Origin: Ottelia alismoides
Taxonomy: Eukaryota; Streptophyta; Magnoliopsida; Alismatales; Hydrocharitaceae
Assembly (NCBI GenBank): GCA_037367405.1
Contig: JAZKJV010010616.1
Location: forward strand, 1,327,501 to 1,391,500
Reading direction: 5' to 3'
Length of the DNA stretch: 64,000 bases
The notes below the pieces were generated by a model that saw nothing but the letters and a program-made list of their open reading frames with translations, was not told the DNA's origin and made no database searches. Of the stretch, positions 21,227-33,080 are shown piece after piece (position 1 is the stretch's first letter; the number at the start of each line of letters is the position of its first letter). The position numbers and the translations under genes are program-made.

Positions 21227-23561
21227 TGATGAATCTCGATTCATCATTCTTTATTCTATCATTTTGGCCTTAAAAACCCACGCAAATGCATGAAAATAAC
21301 ATCAATTTTTACATATTAGCATTCATTATTTATTGTATTTATTTTACATAAAATAAGATTTTTAATGCCAATATGATAGAATAAAGAGAAGAAAAGAAAA
21401 AAGGAATAAAATATTGCAGATATTTTATGACCCTAACCCCGAGACCAAGTCCAGAATGGAATTGGTCGACAAGGAATAAAGTAGGGGGAGATAAGGGTCA
21501 AAAGTACAATAAATACCTCATTTATTTATTCATTTATTTATGCATTTGTGACACCTATTTTGTATATAATTATTCATTCATCAAATAGAGAAACTTCGTA
21601 CATTAAAGTTGTAGATAATAATGTAAATAAAAATACAAAATTGATTTTGTACAAAAATGATATACAATGTACATTTTATACTCAGAATAAAAAGCCAAAA
21701 TCTCAACTTCACAGACCCATATCTTGCAAATAAAAACTCAAAATCAACCAAAATCACCTTTAATTGTATATAGCTCTTCAAGAAGTATTTAATAAAATTG
21801 GTTTCATAATTTTTGGAGTTCATCTGTGAAAGTTAGGTTTTTGGCCTTCATTGTGCAATCTGCTTGATTAAAATATTCCATTTATTCATTGTTCATTATT
21901 GTTACAAAATTATATTTTTAGAATTTTCTAAATAATGTATATAATACATGTACATATTGAAATTAGAATAAAACCAAAAAGAATTTGTAAAATAAAATAA
22001 GACTATGCAATACATATGCAAAATACCTATGCTATCTATATGTATATAAATAAAAAGGCATTTTATTCTTTATTCATCTATATTTTTATAATATTGTAAA
22101 TATTACATATAACTTATTAAAAATACAAATCCAAAATAAAAACCAAGAAAATATATTAAATAAATAAAGTATATATAATATATAGGTAAAATACCTATAA
22201 GTATACCTACTTATACATACACCTATTTATTTAAATATGTAAATAAACTCATAAAAATTAAATAAAAATATATCTATACTCACAAAAATAAGTTATAATT
22301 TTATAAAATGAGAAAATAAAATAATAAAATAAAAATAAACAAAATAAAAATAAATACATATAAAGATACTTATAAATACATTATTATAATAAACCCATAA
22401 TAAAATACATCAAAAAAATAAATAAAAATCATAAATAAATACTACATTATTTAATAAACATTTTTTATTTTATAAGAAAAATCTAATTAATTCATTTATT
22501 ATGTTTAATAAATAGGTCAATATCTTGTTGACGTGGACCAATCAGAGGCCAGGGAATGTTGACCTCCGGTCAACTCCCCCTGCGCCTCTAACTCCCGTTA
22601 GAACCATCCAATCCCCCGTTTTCTTGCCATTTTCCCACCAGATCTATCGCTCCATTGACAACCATCACTTCACGAGATTTATGCCCCGTTCATTGTACAT
22701 TCGCGCCGCTCACTCAGATTGCGCGTACAGAGCCTAGATTCTTTGATCTGAGCCAATCAATAAGGGCGCGCACACATGTTCTTAAATAACCCATCTTCTT
22801 CCTCTGATCTTTTTGGCCATTTCCCTAGCCCTAGAGCCCCAGCCTTCGGCCAAGAGCGCATCCAGGTGACAGCAGGAGGTCCCCTGAAGGTCGTGGAGGT
22901 TCGTGGAGGAAGGAGATGCGCCCACGGCGGAGCTCCGGCATCCGTCCTGCTCCCTGGAGTTCTCCAGGTATAAGAGCTGCGTATATATATTTCTTAGCTA
23001 AATTTTTATTCCTGCATTTCATTTCTGCATTTTATTTAGCATTTAGATCGTTAGTATAGCCTAGGTTAGCTAAATCGAAGATCGCCGGAGCTCTGCTCCA
23101 GCGACTTCGCCACCGTGCCCTCGACTGTGTCCCGACTCACTTTCACCTTCATTCTGTTCCCCACCACCTTCTCTACTTCCAGGCCACCTAAACCCAACCA
23201 GATTTGCCCTAGATCTGTGAATCGAAGCTCCTCCACCGCCTTCCGCCGGAGCTTCGCCGCCCATTGTCATCCCCTTGCTTCCAGCTTCAAACCGCGGGTC
23301 GAGGAGAGAGACCTCGAGCCCCTCGACCTTTCTGTGCATGTTAGGCGCCTTGAAACGCGCCAGGAGCTGCAATCGAAGCCGGCGGAGGTACCTGGAGCTC
23401 CATTCCTTCTTCGAGCTCGTGGCGGCGCTCCAGCGTACCTCTGGCTGATCCAAGACCGCCAGCTGTTAGAGGAAACTTCCAAGAAGCCCATAAGACCTTC
23501 AGGAGCGGCAAAGACCAGCGGAGGTGCGAGATATCACCGGAAGAATCTCGCCCCGGCGAGC

Positions 23562-23566
23562 GTTCT
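23562..23566. repeat. Target duplication of S, left copy (GTTCT)
   Basis: GTTCT here and at 27239-27243 flank S; the 3' LTR of Z has this site once, uninterrupted, near 37844-37848. Confidence 0.92.
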
Positions 23567-26500
23567 TGATGAGCCAAAATTCAATCGGTCCAGATCAGGT
23601 AAAAGTATCACTCGGGTCGTTGCGACCCGGATCGATGAGAATCTCATCTCAATCAAGAAAATCAAGGTTCAGACCACCAAAATCAGACAAAAATCAAGGA
23701 AATACGACAGCAGTCCTGGCTATTAAATTAGCCAGGTATAGCGACCAGGGTCAGACTCAGGGAGCACGTGCTTGCGGCCTACGAAGTAGTCTAAAAAAAG
23801 AGATAAAATAAAATACAAGTGTTTTTGATGGATTTTTTATTTTTATAATTTTTTTTGATTTTTAATTAATGAGGAAAATAAAGAAACCAATAAAACAAGC
23901 AACTACAACAAATTATTAAAGTACTCAAAAATCACTCAAAAATTCAAATAAAAATGTTTTTATGTAGTTTATGTTTTTTACTGTTTTTGGGTAATTTTTG
24001 GTATTTTTATGTTTTTTATTTAATTTTCTAAAAATAAAACAATGCACGAAAACAAGGGTACTGTCCAGTCAAGCTTGGGGGACTTAGACTAAAACTCCCT
24101 AAAAAGCCTGGAGGTAATTTTCCTGTTAAGAAGAAGAAACAAGGAAAATTTAGGCACCAGAATTATTATTTTTGGATTTTTAAATTAATTATTAGAAGTT
24201 TTATGGTGTTTTAGTGTTTTTTAATTTTAATGAGTTTTATATAATGAAAAATGACCAAAATTGGTCAGAAATCAAACAAGGTAAAATACATAATAACTAA
24301 TTTTTTGTAATTTTTAGAGGTATTTTAATATTTTTTTGTGAATTTTTAAGTTGAACAGTAAGGAAAATGCGTGTTTTGATTTTTAAAAATAACAAATGAA
24401 ATCAAAAATGTCCCCAAAAATAGGAGAAAATTTTACACTATGGCAGGAGCCATGTATCCAATTTTCATCACATTTGGAGTTAGTTTGATATTTTATTAAA
24501 AATCGAAACCTAGGTACAGTGCACAGGGACCTGTACGCAAATAGGAAGAGTTCCAGGGGGTCCGGTGCAAAATTTCCAAGAAGTCATACGCGAGGCGCGT
24601 GTCTTGGGCACACAGGTACCTAATTGCAATGAAAATAAGGTTCTCGGACTAATTGGTAACAGGTACCAAAAGTCCGAGGGCCTTATTGTAAAATACCCAC
24701 TAATTTCAACACATGTTTTAAAAAACCGCGCATAGGGGCATATATGCAATTAATAAAAAGTTTCATTCCATTCAGTAACATCCTGAAACTACAAGGCTAA
24801 CCATGCAAATAACCCAAAGAAACACGTGTCGACGCACGTGATACACTACACACAGGGGCATACATGTAAATGCAAGAAATGACAGGGTCCAAAGTGCAAT
24901 TTACCCAACAGAAACAAAATATCTAAAGTATTTACAGGATTAAAACTAAACTACTCAGAAACTAAGGGCCTAAGGGGATATTTACCCTTTATTAAGTAGA
25001 CCGTCAGATGAGCGCCACGTAGAGGATCGGTCGGCTGTGGGAGGGTGGCGCTCAACGCTGGGTCCTCATCCTGATCGAGCGGCTGTGGCCTCGCCACGTG
25101 TAGGATCGGGCGGCTGAGCTGCAGCGTGGGAAAGCCTCGCTGAACGGACGGTCCGAATCGCTCCTTCAAGGATCGAACGCTGCTGGTGGCTCCTCAGATG
25201 AACGGCGGAGATGCAAACTGGAGCTGGAAGGGGATCCGACGGTATCTGGAGGTCGAGGAAGAACTGATGGCCGTCGACCTTCGCCGGCTCGCTGCGTGCG
25301 CTCCCGGCCTCCTCGCGGGCCACTGATGATCGGAGAAGAAGCTCCTTGGCTTTCCGCGTCGACTGGTAGCCTCCGATGACTCGACGGAGCTCTGGGGAGC
25401 TCAGGCGAGTCCGGCGGCGGTCGAGTTGCTGCTTCGAATGGTCCAGCCCTCAGACGGGCTCGGATGTCCCTGCAAAACACACCAGCAGACTCGCGGGTCG
25501 AGGGCAAGTTGCCTTGACCCGGTAAGCGGGGGTGAAAGTGGTCTGTGCGGCGGGGCGGTCGAGCTCCGGCAAGGTGTCGGCGGTGGAACTCGAAACCCCA
25601 GCTCCTGTGCGAGCTGGGTTGAATGGAGGGGCGGGGAACGTGCGCGGGGAGAAGGCAAACGTGATGGAGTGGTCCGATGATCGAGGTGAAGGCGGATATG
25701 GCCGGAATCGAAGGTGAACAACGACGGCGAGATTTGGGCGTAACGCAAAATTAAAGAAAAAGAAAAAGAACTAAGGCTACCTGGGCGGATGGGTCGAATG
25801 TGGAGGAGCTGGGCTTGCTCCTGGTCCTTGCCTCGAGGACCGTCGGCGTCCGAGGCTCTGGCGCTACCTCCAGGCGGCACACGGCGGCGCAAGCTCGCCG
25901 GATCGATGGCTCCTTGCTCCCTCCTCGCTACAACACCCTCTGGGGCGAGCTGTCACTCTCGCTAAGACGATGGAGGTCACTGGGTGGAAAGCAAATGATC
26001 CAAAGATCGGGAAAATGGATGCGGAGCTCGGCTTTTATACAACCAGGGGTCCGGCTAAAGACGATCGGGTAGGGCAGCTCAGAGCGCGGACCCCGAGGCG
26101 GGCATCCCGGCGAGGGTGTCGTATCTGGCACGAACGAGAAGGACCCGGGGTTTGGGTAGACGGAGGTCGGGTCGTGACGCGAAAAATCTAAGAAATCGGT
26201 TCGGGCGTCACGACCCGTGGGAAGTGGTCCATAGGGGGGAGTTGACCGGGGGGTCAACATCCCCCGTGGACCAATGGGAATCAGCCACCTGGAAAATATT
26301 TGAATATTCAGTTAAAAATAACAAATGGTCGATTTAATAAAAACTTAAAACATGAAAAATATTTGTTTTAATTTTTTCTATTTTTTGTGACTTTTAATTA
26401 TTTTTTTGAAATAAAAATAGGGTATTTACATAATAGAGCTATATATGGGTATATATACAATATAGGGTTTTGATTTTTGATTTTTAATTAGTTATTTTTA

Positions 26501-27238
26501 TACATTTTTATCCCTATTTTATATTTTATTTATTTATAGCATAAAATTAGGAATAAAAGGGTATTTTTATTTTGTTTTTATTATTTATAAACAAGGATGA
26601 AATAAATAGATATGTACATGTATATATATGGTATATATACAATGTTATTTTTGGTTTTTAATTTTAGTATTTTTATTTTGTTTTTGTTTTTATTGTTTTT
26701 AGTTTATTTATTTTTAACATAAAGGATAGAATATGTACAAATTTTTAGGGAAATTAATTTATTTATTTATAGGGTGAAATAAATATAGATATGGGAATAT
26801 ATACATGATGAATATGCACAAGGTAGAGTATTTTTGTTTTCTTTTTTATTTTTCAATTTTTATTTGGTTTTGTATTTATAAATATATACAAATATATACA
26901 AGCACATTTTTATTTTATTTTAGGAGGAAAATAGATTTATTGTATTTACAAGGATATTTACACACATGAGCCCCTATCTCTCTCTACTTTGGCTTTTATG
27001 CGGTCAGGCCCATGATGAGCCCTCCCTTGGGTTAGGTTGCTCAATATTTATTCTAAATATTTCCTCTTTTTGTTTTTAATCTTTATTCTTTTATTTTCGC
27101 ACAAAAACATGCTAATTATTACTTTTTACACCATGCATGCTTTTGGTAATTATTTGTATTTACAAACATATACATGCATTTGCAAAGGTTTTTTTAGCTA
27201 AAATATAAGAATAAAGAGTGATGAATGAGAATTCATCA
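23567..27238 (-). mobile_element. Solo LTR S (Y family, 3672 bp)
   Basis: A single minus-strand LTR bounded by TG...CA and GTTCT duplications, with no interior. It begins (minus) TGATGAATTCTCATTCATCACTC and ends TTTTGGCTCATCA, matching the ends of the Y 3' LTR (44391-47745). It shares with Y the GC-rich core (24980-26280), an AGGGG/TGCAA ladder (24520-24910) and a CTATCTCTCTCTACTT box (26966-26981). It formed by recombination between the two LTRs of an inserted element and is the youngest clear insertion in this branch of the nest. Confidence 0.93.
26033..26039 (-). promoter_or_regulatory. Probable TATA box of S
   Basis: Minus strand TATAAAA within GGTTGTATAAAAGCC, in the GC-rich core, equivalent to the TATAAAA at 45424-45430 in Y. 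Confidence 0.55.
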
Positions 27239-28822
27239 GTTCTTCCCTGTTTGTCCAGCTATCGTCTCCGCCGTTGGATGAAGATGGAGGCCCAGATTGA
27301 AGATCAGTCGTCGGATCAAGCATGCATCAGCCGTCAGATCTCGCCTGGAGATCTAATCCACACCGTGTATCCGCGAAGCGTCATCGGTTCACGTGGAGGC
27401 GCCAAGTGGATAAGTCACGAAGCTCAACCGTCAGATCCAGCGCCTTTGGGGGTAATTTTCACATTTCACCCCTGTCTTTTTTGTATTTAATTATTAATAT
27501 TGTAAATAAATGTTCATGCGTAAATAAAATTGTAAATTTTGTGATAGGACCCATGAGCTTTCATGTAATTGCAATTAGGTCCTTCCGCGCCTCACATGTA
27601 GTCCCATGTGAGGCGCGTGAATTTTGCAGATATACCCTGGTGCCTTTTATTAATTGTAAAATAGTTTTAAAAATTTAAATAAATGTTTATTTATATTGGT
27701 ATTTTTGCACAGGGCCCCCTGTAGTTAATTTTATTTGCAAAAATGCCCCTGCCAGGCTGTTGTATTTTTGTGCCTTTTATATATTTTTTAAAAATAACTA
27801 CTTAGCTCCAGCAAATCCACAAAAATTAGGTCAGATGCTCCATGCTATGTACTTTCACGTCACATGTCCATTTTGCATTTTTTTGCATATAACCTAATTA
27901 TTAAAAATGAAAAAGGAGTCATTTTGTACTGTTTAATTTACAAAATACAAAAAAAATATAAAAACATTTTGAAAAATTCCAAAAAATTATATATGGTATA
28001 TTTATATATATATTGAGTCCAAAAAATGAAAACCCTAAAAATAGAAAAAGAAAATATAAAAATTTCAAGAAGCTCCAAAATCCTAAAAAAATATAAAAAC
28101 CTTTGAAAAACACTAAAAATATGTTTTCTTATTTTATAATTATCTATATATTATTATTTACATATTAAAAATTAATTTGGGTTATTTTTGGACTTATTTT
28201 ATATTTAAAAAAAAACAAATTAGTTTCGGCCTATTTAATTAGTTCCATATGAGGGACATTTTTGAATTCAAAATACATAAAAATTAGAAAAATTCCAGAA
28301 AAAATGACAAAAAAATATAAAAATACATAAAAAAATATTATATGTAATACATTTTGAGTATATATATACATCTATATATTATGTTACTTCTTTCTCTCTC
28401 CTCTTATACATATCTTTATATATATCTATATTACATAATTCAAAATATGAAAAGAAAATATAAAAAATATATAATGCAAAAACAAAATAAAAAATCATAA
28501 AACAAAAATAAAATAAAAAAATATATAATTAAAACCCCACAAAAACAATAAAAAATTGGACATGAACCAAGAATTGAATAACTGCGCAACCAATTTCACT
28601 CAACCATTCGCCTCCCAGTGTTCGACCTCTACTTGTGCTTACACCTATACACATTTACATGTAGAGTTATAATAAATTTTAACTCCACATTTTTGATTTA
28701 ATTGCATATATTTCATTGTGGGTTAATTGTTGATTGATTTGGGATTCTGTATGAGGTCAACTCAGCAACTGTCGATCTGCCTTGTGGAAAGACACGACCT
28801 CGGCCAATTCCCAGTCATCAAA

Positions 28823-28840
28823 TGGCGCTGTTGCCGGGGA
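28823..28840 (+). promoter_or_regulatory. Primer-binding site of Z
   Basis: TGGCGCTGTTGCCGGGGA matches the tRNA-Asp complement with one mismatch, two bases after the LTR. Confidence 0.88.
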
Positions 28841-30208
28841 GGTAACAGATTTTGTATGGTTGTTCATTTATTTATTTAATTCTTTGATCATGTCCAGTGC
28901 CTATTTTATTATTTATTGATTTGATTTTTTCTTGACAATATTGATTGACTGTTCTGACCCATCTCCTTTATTTGTCTTTGATGCGAGGGACCGCCAAGCG
29001 AAGGAGGACCTCCTAGGAGGACCAATGCACCCAAGCGAGGCGGATTTGGCTCTTATACACCAGCCAACAGGAGAGAGCATCGAAGGCAGACGAAGGAGAA
29101 TTTTTAAAGACGGACTACATTTTTATGCATTTTATTTTATTATGTATATTTATGTGAGAGAGTGACAATTGACATGTAATAATTCAGGACTCTCAGACAC
29201 TCCGACTCCCGAGGTCCATTGCCCGATGGATTGTTCCCTTGGGGGCCTCGATGGTTTTGACGCTTTTTTTTCTTTTTTATTTTTATTTTTATTATTTTGT
29301 GTGAATGAGCCCTAGCCTTGGAATTGCTTGCCGATAGATTCAGGTCCAAACACCCTAATATATTTCCATGTACCTATAGTGCGTTTTGGATCTAGTCAAA
29401 TTTAAACAGTCTATTCATTTATCTCTTAACCCGTGTGCCGTGAGCGAGCCCCATCAAGCGCTACTCCTAAACTCGAGTGTGTCGAGAAGAGGAGGGGTAA
29501 GCCAAGACCGAACTCTTAGGTTAAGGATCAATGACCGACTTGTGGTGCTTCACGATAATAGCAGTTACTATCCTAGGGCGATTTCTTCGGCTTGCATTTG
29601 CACATAGCATAGGTTTCAATTCTGTTCTGTATCCCACGTGGAGAGAGCTGGGAAGCGCTGTAAGTCTTCCTACTTAGCATGCATCATCGATTTCCGACTT
29701 GCAGGGCTTTTCCGACCTTCTCCCTCTATTTTTGCCACTTAGGATGCTTAATGGAAATTGGAACCTCGATAGGCACGTGCATTGAAAATACCCAAAAAAT
29801 TGATAACCTAAATAAAATTGGGACTGCTAACTCTATTGGACCTAAAAATAAAACATAATGGACTTCCTTGTCTTGGGGAGAGCAACCCCCTCATTGGATG
29901 TGTTTTAAGTGCCCACGCACACACTAAGGAGTAGAGCCCAAATCCTATTAAGCCTCCTAAGTGTTTGTACAACTCTGTGATTCTCACCTAACTCTAAAAC
30001 CGAAAAGATAAATGACCGTCATCTGGCGGTCTTCACTGTGTCGAGTAGGTGAATCGGGGGTTTGCCTTGTGTATTGAATGTGACTTGGTGTCTGTTGTGT
30101 TTCTCATCCATTATTAGAGTAGTCGGTCCCATCGTGTGAGTCATGCATTTTTCATCTTTGAGTTTCTCTACCTCTCTTATACATATATCTCCTCATCTGC
30201 ATCGAGTC
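28841..30208 (+). mobile_element. Z leader
   Basis: About 1.4 kb of untranslated leader, aligned in blocks with the X leader (1-1209, reversed). It includes GATGCGAGGGACCGCC at 28980-28995 just after a T-rich tract, and the hairpin at 29464-29494. A 77-codon frame (28932-29165) overlaps the conserved block, but X and W do not keep it open, so I do not call it a gene. Confidence 0.75.
29464..29494 (+). other. Conserved leader hairpin of Z
   Basis: CTCGA-GTGTG-TCGAG flanked by CTCCT and AGGAG, the counterpart of 615-644 in X. The stem is identical and the loop differs in length by one base. Confidence 0.5.
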
Positions 30209-30410
30209 GTGATATTGGCGCTTGAGCTCAATCATTTCTTCGCCAAGTCCTTTGTTTCCCTCTTCTCGCCCACCCTCCTCGTCCCCTCTGTGTCACTCTT
30301 CTACCACCCGTGATATTGGTGCACATAGCTCAATCGGCTTCTCCACTCCATTATGTTACCCTTCATATCCACCTTCCTCGTGTTCCCTGTATCACCTCTT
30401 CCTTTACCCG
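30209..30410 (+). repeat. Diverged tandem duplication, unit about 101 bp
   Basis: GTGATATTGG(C/T)GC...AGCTCAATC recurs at 30209 and 30310, and the following pyrimidine-rich parts align (CCACC.TCCTCGT.CCC). It lies between the leader and the hairpin array. From 30420 to 31040 the sequence is rich in GAGGAT repeats and holds no recognisable gene. Confidence 0.6.
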
Positions 30411-31043
30411 AGAATGATGTGCATTTCGATGAGGCCCGCATCGAGGATTGTATGATTACCCTGATTATTTGTGTAAGACGGGCCAATGATGTTGAGGATG
30501 CTGAGATTGATATACTACTCTTGGTGGATTTGACTTTGGATACGCGCATAGGAGCATATTGAGGATTTTTTATGATGCACGATCATCAGGTGTGATTATT
30601 TATTGGGATATTTTGATCTCGTACATCGGATTGAGGATGTGACCTATTTCACCGATTTGAGGATGATATCATGATGTTTCTACTGATCTATCTATTTTGA
30701 GGTTTCAGCCCGTCTTGATTTGGATTTTGGATGGACTATCTTGATATATGCTTCATGATGACGATGATGGGAACCCACATGATCTCTCTTCTTCGTGATT
30801 GACCCATCCCCGATCTCCTGATTCTCTTATCCACCTATGGCACTTTGAGGATTCATGATTATCGTTCGTACCATCTCAGGTGATTGGATTGACTTCGAGG
30901 GATTGCATTATGATTGATGAGATGCTCTTTTGTCCCTCCACTTGATCTTATGCCCTCCAGTAGATTGATGGATTCACATTATTTCGAGGACCTGAGATTT
31001 TATGCCATCATTCCCATGACCTACATTGATCTAGCTCGCATTC

Positions 31044-32607
31044 CTCCCCGAGGACTATCTGCGGGAGAATGCGACAATTTCTAGGACTACGGTTTCATCC
31101 ATTGCTTGGGTCGCCATTTTAATGGGACCCGGAATCGAGTATGATGATATGCTTGATTGGCCTCCCTCTGTGATTGTGTGCCCGATCTGTCGGCACATGG
31201 GGCAAACTGTCTAATGGCTCTCCTTGACGGTCCTCGCAAGGACGAGCCTTGATATTCCATTTGCTCACTGCCTAGTTCATAGCTCTCCGAGGGTTATCTG
31301 CGAGAGGCTATGACACATTATAGCCCACTCTGGTCTCTTCCGCTAATAGATGGTCTGTCGTCTGTCTAGACCAGACTCTCTGTGGATCCGTCTGATGGAT
31401 CCGGCTCCTTTGAGCCTTTTTTTCTCTCCTTGACGACCCTCGCAAGGACGAGTTGTACTATGATTATTCACTGTGTAGCTCACATCACTTCTCGAGGACT
31501 ATCTGCGGAAGGATGTGACACTTTCTTCACGATCAGCTTCACTCATTTCTCGTGCCTCCTGTCTGTTGGAGCACGAAGCCGATTCATCTGATTTGTGCAC
31601 TCGGTCTCCCTTTCTGATTATGCGCCTAATCTGTTGAGGCATGAGACAGACTTGCTCATACTCCTTTGAGTCCGCTCTCCTTGACGGTCCTCGCAAGGAT
31701 GAGATCTTTTCTGATTATTCCTTGACTAGATCGTAGCTCCCCGATGGTTATCTGCGGGAGACTACGACACATTTCCAATCTGATTGGTCTCCTCTGTTGG
31801 TAGCCGATGTGTCGACTACTGAGGCCACTATGTAGGTCCGTCTGATGGATCCGGCTCCTTTGAGCCTTCTCTCTCCTTAACGACCCTCGCAAGGTAGAGA
31901 CACGATCTGAGACTTCACTGCTTAGTTTGCATTACTCCCCGAGGACTATCTGCGGGAGAATGCGACACTCTCTTTACGCTCGATTCCCCTTGCTGACTGT
32001 GTTTCCGGTCTGCGGAACACGGAATCGGGTCGTTTGATATATATGATTTTGGTCCCATCCTGAGTTGCATACTCGATCGGTGGATCATGGGACCCATCTG
32101 TTTAGACTTCTTTGAGTCCGCTCGCCTTGACGGTCCTCGCAAGGTTGAGCTCCTGATATCTGATCTTTCCATGCCTAGCTGGCAGCATGTTCCTCGAGGG
32201 TTGTCTGCGGGACGCTGCCACATTCTTTAGATTGTCCAGTCTCTTCTGCTGGTAGTCGATATGTCGCCTACCGACTGGTACTGATGATCTGTCTGATGGA
32301 TCACTGATGCCTTTGCGTCCGCTCACCTTGACGACCCTTGCAAGGTTGAGTTTCTGACTGAATATTCGATGATTAGCATGTAGCACTCCCCGAGGGTTAT
32401 CTGCAGGAGGGTACATCATTTTCTAGGTACTCGGTTTCATTTCTGGTGTCTCCTGTCTGTTGTAGCACGAAGCTGAGTCTTTTGAGTTGTGTATTTGGTC
32501 CCCTCTCTGATTGTGTATCCGATCTGCGGATCACGGGACCAAGTCTTCTGATTATGGTATGATCCCCAGCTCCTTTGAGCATGCTCACCTTGACGACCCT
32601 CGCAGGG
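31044..32607 (+). repeat. Array of two alternating hairpin types in Z
   Basis: Seven copies of H1 (consensus CCTTGACGRYCCTCGCAAGG; starts 31221, 31427, 31678, 31874, 32125, 32326, 32588) alternate with seven of H2 (conserved loop GAGGRYTATCTGCGG; spans 31044-31067, 31278-31312, 31481-31517, 31731-31767, 31929-31963, 32180-32220, 32378-32416). H2 begins 52-57 bases after H1 in every pair; pair-to-pair spacing alternates near 200 and 250. H2 outer stems differ between copies yet still pair: CGCATTC/GAATGCG, CATAGC/GCTATG, CACATC/GATGTG, TCGTAG/CTACGA, TGGCAGC/GCTGCCA, ATGTA/TACAT. A third motif, GATCCGTCTGATGGATC, lies in some spacers (31384, 31829, 32288). Copies fall in different frames, so it is not a protein repeat. 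Confidence 0.85.
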
Positions 32608-33080
32608 TTGAGCCATGTCTTGCGGTATTCGGTATGTCTCTTGTGATCTTCCGACCTCATGACCGCCGAATGCCACGATGGCTCTTGTTCCTTACCTTTC
32701 CATATCTTATTGAGACTCTGATTGACCGGAGGACTCTGTACTGTTCCTTCTTCCTCCCGATCTTACTGTATCGGCTCTGTTCCCTCATGCTCACCCTATG
32801 AGCCGATTGATTGCTTCATGCTACCGCATCCGATATCTTTACTTTCTGATCTATTTGTCCCCGATAGCCGACACCCACCTGACTGTATATCCGGGTGTCT
32901 TTTCACCTTTTAACTACGTCCTCGTTCTCACAGGGAGATGATGACGCACGTACAGTATTCACTTGTCAGATACCGTCCTGTACTTCACCAGTCTCTTCAT
33001 CGCTTGTATATATGTGTGCCTTGTTCATTCTTTCTCCCACATGTTATGTGTGCCCTAGATCTATCGCTATATCTCTGTGA
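32608..33080. other. Z interior, no recognised feature
   Basis: This stretch between the hairpin array and the polypurine-tract-like cluster has short, pyrimidine-rich frames only. I see no repeat or protein similarity in it. Confidence 0.5.

Larger units (their letters stand above)
21227..28820 (+). mobile_element. Z 5' LTR, interrupted by solo LTR S
   Basis: The LTR starts TGATGAATCTCGATTCATCA, a near-perfect palindrome, and ends CCCAGTCATCA two bases before the primer site. Removing S and one copy of its target leaves 3917 bases, against 3923 for the 3' LTR. It shares the box with reverse complement of CTTATCTCCCCCTACTTTAT (21478-21500) with X and W. GC-rich core 22530-23566; AT-rich 21500-22510 and 27900-28560. 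Long frames in the core (for example 23115-23726) are not conserved as protein between the two LTRs. Confidence 0.92.

Noticed and set aside
28640..28660. GTGTTCGACCTC in LTR 3' parts as a tRNA B box
   Set aside because: The motif recurs in several LTRs but does not fit the B-box consensus at the last positions and no A box or cloverleaf surrounds it.
31044..32607. CRISPR-like array
   Set aside because: The repeats are alternating hairpins of two kinds in a plant retrotransposon, spacers are 130-200 bases, and no cas gene is near.
31499..32676. Minus-strand frames with repeated peptides such as NLARVVKVSG and PADNPRG
   Set aside because: They come from the hairpin array read backwards. The repeats fall in different frames because spacing alternates near 200 and 250, so no single protein could be made.
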